From Verrucomicrobiota bacterium (GTDB lineage Bacteria > Verrucomicrobiota > Verrucomicrobiia > Opitutales > Opitutaceae), in NCBI GenBank assembly GCA_023432225.1, contig JAEYUW010000020.1, positions 1 through 64,000 on the forward strand: a DNA stretch of 64,000 nt, in the 5' to 3' direction. The position numbers and the translations under genes were made by a program. How positions within the stretch are numbered: the first letter of the stretch is position 1; every line of letters begins with the position of its first letter. Of this stretch, positions 41,149 through 51,416 are shown piece after piece. The notes beneath the pieces were generated by a model, which was not told the DNA's origin, made no database searches, and saw only the letters and a program-made list of their open reading frames with translations.

Positions 41149-41808
41149 TCAGCGCACGTTCGCGTAGGCGCTGACGACGATGTCTTCGCCACTCGCGGCT
41201 TTGCCTTTGAGGCGGATGGCGGCGCTGGCGACTTCGGCGGTCGAGACGGGCTTCACCCACATCCGATAGCGTCGTCCGGCCTCGACAGTTTCGACGCGGG
41301 CGTGGAAAGACTCGGCGGAGACGAAGATCTCGGAGAAATTGATCTGGATGGAGTCTGTCACCGCGACATCGACGACTTGCTCTTCGACGGCGACATTCGT
41401 GCTCCAGTTCAGCACGCGCGGCGTGACGGCGGCGAGTTCGGGGACGTCGATTTGCACGTTGAGCCGCTGCGGTGGCGTGTCGTCGTCGGTGACGACGGTG
41501 ATGCTGCGCTGGTAGACGCCCACGCGATCGCCGACGGAGAAGCGCGCGCTGATCACGCCGGCTTCGCCGGGCTGGTAGATTTGTTTGTCGGCCGACGCGG
41601 TCATGCAGTCGCAGTTGACCTGGACTTCGCGGATGGCGACCGGCTTGGTGCCTGTGTTCTTGAAGGCGAATGCGACGTCGAGCGTGCGCTGCAAGGGTTT
41701 GGTGGCGCCGGCGAACTCCGACGATACCCACGTTAAAGCGGCGGGGCTGGATAGCGCGCTGGCGCAGAAGAGGGCGGTGACAACCAGAAGGGGAGCGATT
41801 CTTTTCAC
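41149..41808 (-). CDS. DUF1573 periplasmic protein
   Basis: 219 residues from GTG 41808, a start supported by a GTGA overlap with the stop of the Hpt gene. Signal peptide VKRIAPLLVVTALFCASALSSPAA. The DUF1573 immunoglobulin-like domain (FAFKNTGTKPVAIREVQVNCDCMTASADKQIYQPGEAGVISARFSVGDRVGVYQRSITVVTDD) has the 'CdC' pair and GEAG pattern of the family. The remainder is a second beta domain. These proteins are frequent in Bacteroidota/Verrucomicrobiota; role unknown. Confidence 0.87.
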   Translation of the reverse strand: MKRIAPLLVVTALFCASALSSPAALTWVSSEFAGATKPLQRTLDVAFAFKNTGTKPVAIREVQVNCDCMTASADKQIYQPGEAGVISARFSVGDRVGVYQRSITVVTDDDTPPQRLNVQIDVPELAAVTPRVLNWSTNVAVEEQVVDVAVTDSIQINFSEIFVSAESFHARVETVEAGRRYRMWVKPVSTAEVASAAIRLKGKAASGEDIVVSAYANVR

Positions 41809-42161
41809 GGAGAGCGTAGAGCCAGCAGCGCCGCGCGGACGTCGGCGAACGCTTGCTCCAGTGCGGGAGTCTTGGCGGCGACCGCGGCGAACTGGCCGGC
41901 TTTGGCCGCCGCCTCGCACTCGAGGGCCAGGCGAGAGAGCACACCGGCGCCGAAGTTGCCGGCGCTGCCCTTGATGCTGTGTGCCGCACGAGTGGCGACC
42001 GCGGTGTCACCCGCGGCTAGGGCATCAGCCAACTCCTTCAGGCGCAGCGGAGTATCTTGGAGGAAGATATCGATCAACTCCGTCAGAAACCGACCGCCAT
42101 CGTCCGGCGAGACCGCGCGCAGCGCTTCGATGGCCTCGGGGTGTAGGGTCGGCTCGGACAT
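41805..42161 (-). CDS. stand-alone Hpt (histidine phosphotransfer) domain protein
   Basis: 118 residues from ATG 42161 (MSEPTLHPEAIEALRAVSPD). A four-helix Hpt domain with the phosphorylatable His61 in RAAHSIKGSAGNFGA, followed by the last two helices. It would relay phosphate between hybrid kinases and response regulators; no partner kinase or regulator is in the window. Coupled to the DUF1573 gene by a 4-nt overlap. It diverges from metK. Confidence 0.9.
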   Translation of the reverse strand: MSEPTLHPEAIEALRAVSPDDGGRFLTELIDIFLQDTPLRLKELADALAAGDTAVATRAAHSIKGSAGNFGAGVLSRLALECEAAAKAGQFAAVAAKTPALEQAFADVRAALLALRSP

Positions 42162-42307
42162 GACGGCGAATGCATGCAATCCGTCCTAAGCGCCGACGCA
42201 AGCCGGATGCCGCGGTGGCTTCAGTGATTCGCATCATGAAATCCAGATACGTTGATAATCTACTTGCTCCGGTCGAGGTCCGCTCTTTTGTTCCCCGCTC
42301 ACATTCT

Positions 42308-43528
<1,221 letters not shown>

Positions 43529-43540
43529 TCACCACGCATC

Positions 43541-44953
43541 ATGGCTACCGCTAACACCGATTTTCACGTCAAAGACATTTCCCTGGCCGAATGGGGCCGG
43601 AAGGAAATCCAGATCGCCGAGCACGAGATGCCCGGTCTGATGTCCGTCCGCAAAAAGTTCGGTCCGTCCAAGCCCCTCAAGGGCGTGCGCGTCACCGGCT
43701 CGCTGCACATGACGATCCAGACCGCCGTCCTCATCGAGACGCTGGTCGAGCTCGGCGCCACCGTGCGCTGGGCGTCGTGCAACATCTTCTCGACGCAGGA
43801 CCACGCTGCCTCCGCCATCGCCGCGGCCGGCGTGCCGGTCTTCGCTTGGAAGGGCGAGACGCTCGAAGAATACTGGGACTGCACGCTCAAGGCCGTCCTC
43901 AACCCGCAGGGCCAGGGCCCGCAACTCGTCGTCGACGACGGCGGCGACGTCACGCTCCTCATTCACAAGGGCTATCAGCTCGAGCAGGGTGACAAGTGGG
44001 TCGACACGCCTTCCTCCTCGCACGAAGAGCAGGTCATCAAGAACCTCCTCAAGCGCGTCCACGCCCAGAACCCGAAGTGCTGGACGAACGTCGTGAAGGA
44101 ATGGCGCGGCGTATCCGAAGAGACGACCACCGGCGTCCACCGTCTCTACCAGATGCTCGAGAAGGGCCAATTGCTCGTCCCGGCCATCAACGTCAACGAC
44201 TCGGTCACGAAGTCGAAGTTCGACAATCTCTATGGCTGCCGCGAGTCGCTCGCCGACGGTCTCAAGCGCGCCACCGACGTCATGATCGCCGGCAAGGTCG
44301 CGTGCGTCTGTGGTTACGGCGACGTCGGCAAGGGCTCCGCGCACTCGCTCAAGGGCTTCGGCTGCCGCGTCGTCGTCACCGAGATTGATCCCATCAACGC
44401 CCTCCAGGCCGCGATGGAAGGCTTCGAGGTCAACACGATCGAGTCGACGCTCGGCACGGCCGACATCTACGTCACCACGACGGGCAACGTCGACATCATC
44501 ACGCTCGAGCACATGCGCCAGATGAAGGACCAGGCGATCGTGTGCAACATCGGCCACTTCGATAACGAGATTCAGGTCGACGCGCTGAACAAGTCCGACG
44601 CCAAGCGCACGAACATTAAGCCCCAATACGACATGTATACGTTCCCGAACGGGAACAGCATCTACATGCTCGCCGAAGGCCGCCTCGTGAACCTCGGTTG
44701 CGCCACCGGCCACCCGTCGTTCGTTATGTCGAACTCCTTCACCAACCAGACGCTCGCCCAGCTCGATCTCTGGAAGAACAAGGACAGCTACAAGGTCGGC
44801 GTCTATCGCCTCCCGAAGCACCTCGACGAAGAAGTCGCCCGCCTGCACTTGGAAAAAATCGGCGCGAAGCTCACGAAGCTCTCGCCCGCGCAGGCGCAGT
44901 ATCTCGGCGTCCCGGTCGAAGGCCCCTACAAGCCCGAGCACTACCGCTACTGA
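43541..44953 (+). CDS. ahcY: adenosylhomocysteinase
   Basis: 470 residues. Hydrolyses S-adenosylhomocysteine to adenosine and homocysteine with tightly bound NAD. Seen: GSLHMTIQTAVLIETLVELGA, SCNIFSTQDHAAAA-like SCNIFSTQDHAASAIAA, the NAD-binding CGYGDVGKGSAHSLKGFG, NIGHFDNEIQVD, and the C-terminal KPEHYRY, whose Lys and Tyr reach across the dimer to NAD. It includes the ~40-residue insert of the long (eukaryotic/proteobacterial) form (LLIHKGYQLEQG). Operon with metK, ending at a strong terminator. Confidence 0.97.
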   Translation: MATANTDFHVKDISLAEWGRKEIQIAEHEMPGLMSVRKKFGPSKPLKGVRVTGSLHMTIQTAVLIETLVELGATVRWASCNIFSTQDHAASAIAAAGVPVFAWKGETLEEYWDCTLKAVLNPQGQGPQLVVDDGGDVTLLIHKGYQLEQGDKWVDTPSSSHEEQVIKNLLKRVHAQNPKCWTNVVKEWRGVSEETTTGVHRLYQMLEKGQLLVPAINVNDSVTKSKFDNLYGCRESLADGLKRATDVMIAGKVACVCGYGDVGKGSAHSLKGFGCRVVVTEIDPINALQAAMEGFEVNTIESTLGTADIYVTTTGNVDIITLEHMRQMKDQAIVCNIGHFDNEIQVDALNKSDAKRTNIKPQYDMYTFPNGNSIYMLAEGRLVNLGCATGHPSFVMSNSFTNQTLAQLDLWKNKDSYKVGVYRLPKHLDEEVARLHLEKIGAKLTKLSPAQAQYLGVPVEGPYKPEHYRY

Positions 44954-44974
44954 GCGGAACGACCATTCATCTTC

Positions 44975-45010
44975 AAACGCCGCGGAGCCATCCGCGGCGT
45001 TTTTGTTTTC
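44975..45010 (+). terminator. rho-independent terminator of metK-ahcY
   Basis: ACGCCGCGGA-GCCA-TCCGCGGCGT (10 bp) followed by TTTTTGTTTT, 23 nt after the ahcY stop codon. Confidence 0.92.
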
Positions 45011-45014
45011 CAAA

Positions 45015-45037
45015 GTAGCGCCGGCTTCCAGTCGGCC
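45015..45037. repeat. single GTAGCGC hairpin, degenerate
   Basis: GTAGCGCCGGC-TTCCA-GTCGGCC, right after the terminator T-tract. Nothing else is recognisable between it and the next element. Confidence 0.55.
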
Positions 45038-45055
45038 AAAAACCGGCGAACCGAA

Positions 45056-45131
45056 GTAGGTTGCGCGCTCGCGCGCAACTTGTCCGATCTCGCCACGTTC
45101 GCACGAGTGGCGCGGCAAGCGCACCACCTAC
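45056..45131. repeat. paired-hairpin GTAG/CTAC element
   Basis: GTAG then GTTGCGCGC-TC-GCGCGCAAC (9 bp); about 28 nt on, GTGGCGC...GCGCACCAC (worn) ends in CTAC. Same stem pairing (GTTGCGCG left, GTGGCGC right) as the element at 12726-12792. Confidence 0.72.
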
Positions 45132-45220
45132 TACGAAATCCACGTCATGCAGTCACACGGGTTCTGCTTCGGCTCGTAGCCGCGCTCGTCAGAGCGCGCT
45201 GAATCCTCCAACCTCGCGCC

Positions 45221-45880
45221 ATGTCCCTCCACCGCTGGATCACCTTCGATTGCTTTGGCACACTCGTCGACTGGCACACGGGCTTCGCGAACATCTTGCG
45301 CCCGCTCGCCGGCGAGCGCGTCGCCGAACTGATCGCCGCTTATCACCGCTACGAACGTCCGCTCGAACAGGACCGCCCGCACCGCCTCTACGCCGACGTG
45401 TTGCGCGAGGGCGTGGCACGCGCGGCGCGCGAGATCGGCCTGTCCGTTCCCGCCGCTTCCGTCGACGCGCTGCCCGCGAACTGGGGCACGCAGCCGGTCT
45501 TCGCCGACGTCGAGCCCGCGCTCGCCGCGTTGCGCGCTGACGGCTGGAAGCTCGCGGTGCTCACCAACTGCGATCGCGCGCTCTTCGCGCAAACGCAGCG
45601 CGGCTTTCGCCAGCCCTTCGATCTCGTGGTCACCGCCGAGGAAGTGAAGGACTACAAACCTTCGCTCGCGCACTTCCGACACTTCTGGCGCGTGAGCGGC
45701 GTTGCCCGCGAGAACTGGGTGCACGCGGCGTGCAGCTTCTACCACGACATCGGTCCGGCGCGCGAAATGGGCATCGCTCGCGTTTGGGTCGATCGCGATC
45801 GCACCGGCGAAGATCCCGCCGCGGCGACGGACCGGATCGAAAATCTCGCTGCTCTGCCGGACGCGATTCGCCGTCTGTAG
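45221..45880 (+). CDS. HAD-superfamily hydrolase (2-haloacid dehalogenase-like)
   Basis: 219 residues from ATG 45221 (MSLHRWITFDCFGTLVDWHTGF). Motif I has the nucleophile Asp10 in DCFGTLVDW; motif II LTNCDR; motif III Lys in KDYKPSLAHF; motif IV CSFYHDIGPAREMGI. DCFGT and the SFYHDIGPA motif (in place of S.N..D) match the dehalogenase-like HAD group; dehalogenase activity itself is not implied. The stop TAG is followed by GGGGCGCG, reminiscent of a GTAG repeat remnant. The 119-bp gap after it contains nothing I recognise. Confidence 0.87.
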   Translation: MSLHRWITFDCFGTLVDWHTGFANILRPLAGERVAELIAAYHRYERPLEQDRPHRLYADVLREGVARAAREIGLSVPAASVDALPANWGTQPVFADVEPALAALRADGWKLAVLTNCDRALFAQTQRGFRQPFDLVVTAEEVKDYKPSLAHFRHFWRVSGVARENWVHAACSFYHDIGPAREMGIARVWVDRDRTGEDPAAATDRIENLAALPDAIRRL

Positions 45881-45999
45881 GGGCGCGGGTGATTCGCGCG
45901 GCCGCTTGGCGATGACGATACGCGACATGTGCGAGTGTCTCGCTGCGCAGGCGGCGCCGAAGCCACACGGCCGAGGCGATTGCAAGTATTCCGCCCGCG

Positions 46000-46815
46000 C
46001 TACCTCGCGATCAGATCGTAATGCCCGCGCGTGCGCACGAGCCGCAACGGTGCGCCGAAAAGCTGGGACAGCGCGGCCGAACTCAGCACGCGGCGCGGCG
46101 GGCCGTCCGCAACGATCCGACCGTCGCGCATCAGGAGGACGCGGTCGATCTCGGGAACGAGATCGGCGACATTGTGCGTCACGAGCACGACACTCCTTCG
46201 GCGGCGGCAGAGCGTGCGCAACACCCGGCGAAATTCGAGCACGGCCGCCGGATCGAGGCTCGTGGTCGGCTCGTCAAGAAGCAGCGCGGCGGGATCGTGC
46301 ACAAGCGCGCGGCCGATGAAGCAGCGGCGCTGTTCGCCGGAAGACATCTCCTTCAACGCGCGGCCGGCAAGATGCGTGACGCCGAGGAAACGCATCACGC
46401 TGCGCGCGCGACGACGTTGCATCGGAGTCGGTCGCATGTGCGGCCACAGGCCGATGCTGTCGAAAAAGCCCGAGAGCACGAGTTCGAGACCGGTGACGCT
46501 GCGCTCCGTGATCTCGTAGGAGAGCTTTTGCAGCTGGTCGAGGGCGACGAGGCCGAGTGTTTTGCGGAAATCGGTGATGTCGGCGAACTCTTCGCCGAGC
46601 AGCTGGAAGCGATAGCCAGGCGTGTCGGTGACGGGGTAGAGCTCACGCGTCAGCGTTTTGATCAGCGTGGACTTGCCGCAGCCGTTCGGACCGAGGATGG
46701 CGACGTGTTCGCCGACGCGGAGCTGAAGATCGAGCCCGTGCAAAGCGCGCCGCTCGCCGCGATATACGGTGAGTTGACGGAAATCGAAGAGGAGCGGAGA
46801 GGCCGCGCGCGACAT
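46000..46815 (-). CDS. ABC transporter ATP-binding protein (ModF/photorepair-like single domain)
   Basis: 271 residues from ATG 46815 (MSRAASPLLFDFRQLTVYRGERRAL). Walker A ILGPNGCGKSTLIKTL, signature motif LKEMSSGEQRRCFIGRAL, Walker B PAALLLDEPTTSLDP and switch His VLVTHNVADL. Phrases GFFDSIGLWPHMRPT and EEFADITDFRKTLGLVALDQLQKLSYE resemble YlmA/ModF-like soluble ATPases. There is no membrane subunit beside it, so it may be a soluble or orphan ATPase rather than part of a transporter. Confidence 0.85.
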   Translation of the reverse strand: MSRAASPLLFDFRQLTVYRGERRALHGLDLQLRVGEHVAILGPNGCGKSTLIKTLTRELYPVTDTPGYRFQLLGEEFADITDFRKTLGLVALDQLQKLSYEITERSVTGLELVLSGFFDSIGLWPHMRPTPMQRRRARSVMRFLGVTHLAGRALKEMSSGEQRRCFIGRALVHDPAALLLDEPTTSLDPAAVLEFRRVLRTLCRRRRSVVLVTHNVADLVPEIDRVLLMRDGRIVADGPPRRVLSSAALSQLFGAPLRLVRTRGHYDLIAR

Positions 46816-46933
46816 CGACGCATACGCTGAGCGGCGGTGCGCGTGCCGCCAAGCCCTGAGCGGCGGGCGGCAGCGCGGTAATCCCCCTTTACGGCTGCCG
46901 TGGCGGCGCACAGTGTCCCGCCGGTCATCCTCG

Positions 46934-49900
46934 ATGAAACATCGCCTCCTGTTGGTCGTCGCCGCTGGCGCGACACTGTCCCTGCTGGTCTACCTCACCG
47001 CCGTCCGGCCGCGATTGCCGCGGCCCGCGTCATCCGTGCCGATGGTGAGCGGACCCGCGAGCACAGCGATTCCTGAACCGGAGCCCGTTGCTCCGCCGTC
47101 GCCTCACGCGGAAGCAGCCGCAGCAGCCCGGACGATTGCGGCGGCCGACTGGGCTCGCGCGACCACGCCCGAGTTGGCGGCTTTTCGCGCGTGGACGGAG
47201 AAATATCTGCACGCTCCGGCCGATGCGCGCGGTGCGTTGCTCGACGAAGGGCGCGCGCGGGCGCTCGCGCGCCGGGCCGTGCTGGCTCAGTTGATCCGCC
47301 AAGATCCCGAGGCGGCGCTCGCCGCGGCGGTGCCGATGGTCGTGCGGCAACAGCTGCCGGCGGGAATCGTCGAATTGCTGGAGGCGCGCGTGTCAGGCGT
47401 GGGCGAACTGGCGTTGAATGCCGTGACGCCCGTGGCGGGTGAAAAGGTCGCCGAGCCCCTGTTTCGGGCCACGGTGCTACAAGGCCGTGAGTATCGCGCG
47501 TTCGTCTATGGCCGCCGGGCCGCACAAGCGACGGTGCGCTCGACCTCAATGGTGGGCATCGCGATCGATGGTGACTTGGCGGTGAGCGAGGCGCCGTTGC
47601 GTGTGCTTGAGTCGGGCGAGGTGGCCGGAAGCCGTCCCGTCGAGCGCGCGTGCCCGTATTGCGCGGGTCTGCCGATCGATGCCACTGCAGCGCTGAACAC
47701 GGGCGGTCCGCTGGCCGTCGAGTATGGCGGCAAGGTGCAGCTGCTCGACCGTCCCGCGCATCTGCAGCAGCTCGAGTCCGATCTTCTCGCGGCCGAGCAA
47801 GTCAACGCCGGCGACAACCTGCCCGGCACCAGTGGCGTGGCGGGCCGCCCGCTCCAGAGCTGGACGCACGGCACGAAAAAAGTGCTGATCATCCGGGTCG
47901 ATTTTCCGGACTTTCCCGGCACGCCGAATTACCCGAACGGTGGGGCCGCCCTGACGGACGACTATCTCGTCAACGTTTTTACCCAGACGAACGGCATCGG
48001 CGATTTCTATGCGCAGTCGAGTTACGGTAAAACCGCGTTGCGGATAACGCCGGCGACCGCGGGCGATTCGCCCGACGTGACCGCGGTGCTGCGCCTCCCG
48101 CAGACGGCGGCCTATTACGCGGTGGGCGGCAAGAACACGGAATTGCACACCGACGCCCGCACCGCGGCGCAGAGCGCCGGAGTGAATGTCGAGGCCTACG
48201 ATCGCGTCGGCGTCGTGTTTCGCTTTTTGGGCACGTCCGTCATTCCCGGTTCGCAGATCACCTACGGCGGTCTCGGCAACATCGACGGTCCGAATTTTTG
48301 GGTGAACGGCTATTTCGATTTCCGCGTCGTCGCACACGAGATCGGGCACAACTACGGCCTCTACCACTCGAACCTCTGGCAGGTGAGCGACGGCAATCCG
48401 GTTTCCGAGAGCGGTTCGTCGACCGAATACGGCGACCTCTTCGACACGATGGGCATGAACGGCGACATCACGCTCGATTTCAACCCGTGGCACAAAAGCA
48501 TCCTGCAATGGCTGCCCGACAGCGCCGTCTCGACGATCGCGGCACCCGGCACGTATCGCGTCTATCGCTTCGATGCCGCCGCGGCGAATCTCGCAAACGC
48601 GCGGGCGTTGAAGGTCGTGCGCGATGCCACGCGCGACTATTGGATCGGTTACCGGCGTGGCACGAGCAACAGCAGCTTCGACGGCGGCGCCTACGTGCTG
48701 TGGGGCTACAATACAAACCACGTGAGCAACCTGCTCGATATGACCACGCCGGGCACGAATGTGAACGATGCGGGCTTGGCGATCGGCGCGACGTTCACCG
48801 ACACGGCACGCGGCATCACGATCAAGCCGCTCGCGCAGGGCGGCAGCGGAGCCGAGGAATACCTCGATGTGCAGATCGGTCTCACGCCGCTCGTGCAATG
48901 GTCCACAACGAGCATCGTGGTCGGCGAGACGAGTGGGAGTGCTACGTTGACGGTCACGCGCACGCGCAACTCTTCCGGCGCGTTGTCGGTGAATTACGCG
49001 ACGACATCGGGCAACGCGACGAGCGGCAGCGATTTTACCGCGACGAGCGGCACGTTGACGTGGAGCGACGGCGACACGGCGAGCAAAACCATCACCGTGC
49101 CGATCACCGCCGATGCGCTCGTGGAAACGAGCGAGACGTTCACCGTGACGCTCTCGAACGCGACCGGCGCCACGCTCAGCGATGCCGCCAGCGCGACGGT
49201 CACGATCCTCGATCCGGGCGTGCGTGATCCGGCTTTCGCCGCGTATTTCAATAATAGCGCGATCGAAAAGGTCCTGCCGTTGCCCGACGGCAGCATCGTG
49301 GTGGGCGGTTGGTTTTCATCCGTGCAGGACTCGGCCTATAACACGTATGCCCGCACGGGAATCGTGAAGGTCGACGCCACGGGCAAACTCGATTTGAGCT
49401 TCGCGGCGGACGGTGGCACGACGGGCACGCCGGTCGTGGACTTGGCGCTGCAGCCGGATGGCAAGATCATCGCGGTCGGCGATTTCACCGCGATGAACGG
49501 CACGGCGCGCAACCGCATCGCGCGGCTCAATGCCGATGGTTCTCTCGACGCCAGCTTCAATCCGGGGACCGGCGCCGACGGTCGCATCTACGCGGTGTTG
49601 CTCCAGCCTGATGGCAAAATCGTCGTGGGTGGCGCGTTCACGAATTTCAATGGCACGGCGCGCGAATACCTGGCGCGGCTCAACTCGGATGGTTCGCTCG
49701 ACACCTCGTTTGCGGGACCGGATTTTGGTGGCATCACCGTAGAGTCGCTGGCCATGCAGGCTGACGGGAAATTGCTCGTCGGTGGTGAGTTCTATTTTGC
49801 CACACCGTCGGTCTCGAAGGGAGGCATTTGTCGTCTGACTACGATGGGTGCGCTGGACAGCACATTTGCCGGAATTGGCGCCGGCACTTACGCTTCGGGC

Positions 49901-51052
49901 TCGATTGGTTCGGTTAAGTCGATCGCCGTGCAACCGGATGGGAAGATCCTGATCGGCGGCGCCTTCACGGCCTACAACAACACGGCTTGCGGCGGCGTGG
50001 CGCGGCTCACGAACACGGGCGCGCTCGACGGCACGTTTGCGATGACCGCCGACGGCACTACGAACACGATCGCGCTTTTGCCGGACGGTCGCGTGTTGCT
50101 GGGAGGCACGTTTACGACGGTCAACAGTGCGGCGGCGAGCCGACTGGTGCTGCTCTCGTCCGCCGGCGTGACGGATGCGACGTTCGCGGCGGCGGGTGGC
50201 TATAGCGGCAGAGTGCGTGATCTCGCGTTGCTCGCCAACGGACGCGTGCTGCTCGCGGGCGATTTCGCGACACTCCAAGGTGCGACACCGAGCCGACCGC
50301 TCTGGCAGTTCGTTGGACCACTGGCTGGCACGCCGGGCGTCGTGCAACTCGCCACATTAACCGGGAGTGGCACCGAGGGTGGCGCGGCGCAGATCAGCGT
50401 CACGCGCAGCGGCACCGGTATCGGCGCGCTCACGGTTGGTTACACGACACTCTCCGGCACGGCGGGCGCCAGCGACTATACGGCGACGGCCGGCACACTT
50501 TCGTGGGCCGATGGAGACACGGCGCCGAAGACGATCACCGTGCCGCTGACGGGCGATGCGACCGCGGATGCCGGCGAGAACTTCTTCGTGCAATTGGGCC
50601 AGCCGCTGATCGGTGGTGCGGTCCTCGGCGCGAACCAGCGCGCTACCGTCACGATTAACGAGCCCACGGGGTATGCGCTGTTCAACTCCACACACTTCAC
50701 CGCGGGCGAGTTGGAGAACTCGAGCATCAGCGGGCCGAACGCCGATCCTGATGGGGATGGCTTGGTCAATCTCGTCGAATACGCGCTGGGTCTGAATCCC
50801 AGGAGTGCGAGCACATCCGGTCTGCCGGTGGCGAGCGCGACGCCTTCAGATTGGGTTTTCACTTACACCCGGCCGGCGAGTGCAACCGACGTGACTTACT
50901 CGGTCGAATTCTCTTCGAGCCTCAGTGGCTGGAGCACCGGTGGAGTGACGCATCAGTTCGTATCGACCGCGGGCGGCGTGGAAACCTGGCGGGCCACCGT
51001 GCCGCTCAGTTCGGCGACGAGTGCCTTTTTCCGATTGCGGATCGATCGCTGA
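46934..51052 (+). CDS. giant secreted M6-like metalloprotease with Calx-beta and delta-60 repeats
   Basis: 1372 residues from ATG 46934. Signal anchor KHRLLLVVAAGATLSLLVYL. A proregion-like Ala-rich segment is followed by the protease with the zinc motif AHEIGHNYGLYHSN (His468, Glu469, His472). Then: Calx-beta 1 (about 654-760), a block of delta-60 repeats with 'l.QPDGKI(v/i)vGG.Ft..Ng....i.RLn.DGslD.sF' units (about 770-1130), Calx-beta 2 (about 1140-1243), and a C-terminal region with the phrase DPDGDGLVNLVEYALGL and FFRLRIDR at the end. The tail is typical of exported Verrucomicrobiota proteins and may be a sorting signal. Its last 47 bp overlap the convergent GIY-YIG gene. Confidence 0.9.
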   Translation: MKHRLLLVVAAGATLSLLVYLTAVRPRLPRPASSVPMVSGPASTAIPEPEPVAPPSPHAEAAAAARTIAAADWARATTPELAAFRAWTEKYLHAPADARGALLDEGRARALARRAVLAQLIRQDPEAALAAAVPMVVRQQLPAGIVELLEARVSGVGELALNAVTPVAGEKVAEPLFRATVLQGREYRAFVYGRRAAQATVRSTSMVGIAIDGDLAVSEAPLRVLESGEVAGSRPVERACPYCAGLPIDATAALNTGGPLAVEYGGKVQLLDRPAHLQQLESDLLAAEQVNAGDNLPGTSGVAGRPLQSWTHGTKKVLIIRVDFPDFPGTPNYPNGGAALTDDYLVNVFTQTNGIGDFYAQSSYGKTALRITPATAGDSPDVTAVLRLPQTAAYYAVGGKNTELHTDARTAAQSAGVNVEAYDRVGVVFRFLGTSVIPGSQITYGGLGNIDGPNFWVNGYFDFRVVAHEIGHNYGLYHSNLWQVSDGNPVSESGSSTEYGDLFDTMGMNGDITLDFNPWHKSILQWLPDSAVSTIAAPGTYRVYRFDAAAANLANARALKVVRDATRDYWIGYRRGTSNSSFDGGAYVLWGYNTNHVSNLLDMTTPGTNVNDAGLAIGATFTDTARGITIKPLAQGGSGAEEYLDVQIGLTPLVQWSTTSIVVGETSGSATLTVTRTRNSSGALSVNYATTSGNATSGSDFTATSGTLTWSDGDTASKTITVPITADALVETSETFTVTLSNATGATLSDAASATVTILDPGVRDPAFAAYFNNSAIEKVLPLPDGSIVVGGWFSSVQDSAYNTYARTGIVKVDATGKLDLSFAADGGTTGTPVVDLALQPDGKIIAVGDFTAMNGTARNRIARLNADGSLDASFNPGTGADGRIYAVLLQPDGKIVVGGAFTNFNGTAREYLARLNSDGSLDTSFAGPDFGGITVESLAMQADGKLLVGGEFYFATPSVSKGGICRLTTMGALDSTFAGIGAGTYASGSIGSVKSIAVQPDGKILIGGAFTAYNNTACGGVARLTNTGALDGTFAMTADGTTNTIALLPDGRVLLGGTFTTVNSAAASRLVLLSSAGVTDATFAAAGGYSGRVRDLALLANGRVLLAGDFATLQGATPSRPLWQFVGPLAGTPGVVQLATLTGSGTEGGAAQISVTRSGTGIGALTVGYTTLSGTAGASDYTATAGTLSWADGDTAPKTITVPLTGDATADAGENFFVQLGQPLIGGAVLGANQRATVTINEPTGYALFNSTHFTAGELENSSISGPNADPDGDGLVNLVEYALGLNPRSASTSGLPVASATPSDWVFTYTRPASATDVTYSVEFSSSLSGWSTGGVTHQFVSTAGGVETWRATVPLSSATSAFFRLRIDR

Positions 51053-51296
51053 ACGTCGGCCAAAGTCTGCGGCGGGCGAACGCATGCCCAGAGCCGCTTT
51101 TCAGGTAAGATTCAAACTCCAGCGCCTGCTGTTTGGTCAAGAAGGCGAGGTATGTTTTCAAACGCCAAGGGCGATCAGCTTTGGTGCTTCTGTTCTTTCC
51201 GGAGTTGTGATCGGTGATCCGGAGACGCAGGTCGTCTGTGTATCCGACGTAGCGCGCTGCTGAAGATTCGCTTTCGATCAGGTAGACGTAGTGCAT
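51006..51296 (-). CDS. GIY-YIG domain nuclease-like protein
   Basis: 96 residues from ATG 51296. YVYLIES...RYVGYTDDLRLRITDHNSG is the UPF0213/YhbQ-type GIY-YIG start (Tyr5 and Tyr19 region), with KADRPWRLKTYLAF and ALEFESYLKSGSGHAFARRRL as the following helices. Arg24 and Glu62 are the likely catalytic residues. Small genes of this family are often mobile-looking and flanked by hairpins, as here. It lies between tRNA-Ser and the 3' end of the protease gene, overlapping the latter by 47 bp. Confidence 0.87.
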   Translation of the reverse strand: MHYVYLIESESSAARYVGYTDDLRLRITDHNSGKNRSTKADRPWRLKTYLAFLTKQQALEFESYLKSGSGHAFARRRLWPTFSDRSAIGKRHSSPN

Positions 51297-51297
51297 A

Positions 51298-51325
51298 GCC
51301 CTGCTTCGCTGAAGCTACGCAGGGC
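51298..51325. repeat. hairpin directly before the GIY-YIG start codon
   Basis: GCCCTGC and GCAGGGC enclose an inner GCTTC-GCT-GAAGC stem. It ends 1 nt upstream of the ATG at 51296 on the minus strand. Confidence 0.6.
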
Positions 51326-51383
51326 ATCCTTCGCGACAATCTGCGATTTGGATCAGGATGATCACCGCCCTGAAAATGGCAGT

Positions 51384-51416
51384 GCCATCCGAAGCTCCGC
51401 AGGAGCGAAGGATGGC
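51384..51416. repeat. hairpin abutting the 3' end of tRNA-Ser
   Basis: GCCATCC-gaa-GCTCC-GCA-GGAGC-gaa-GGATGGC: two stems with a GAA/GAA internal loop. The right arm reaches into the CCA and discriminator positions of the tRNA gene (51413-51416). Confidence 0.65.

Noticed and set aside
42181..42307. SAM-Chlorobi, SAM-II or SAH riboswitch before metK
   Set aside because: No matching core sequence or pseudoknot could be made out by eye; left as an open question rather than a feature.
46934..51052. PEP-CTERM or LPXTG sorting signal at the end of the large protease
   Set aside because: No PEP motif with hydrophobic stretch and no LPXTG; the end is FFRLRIDR after a DPDGDGL segment.
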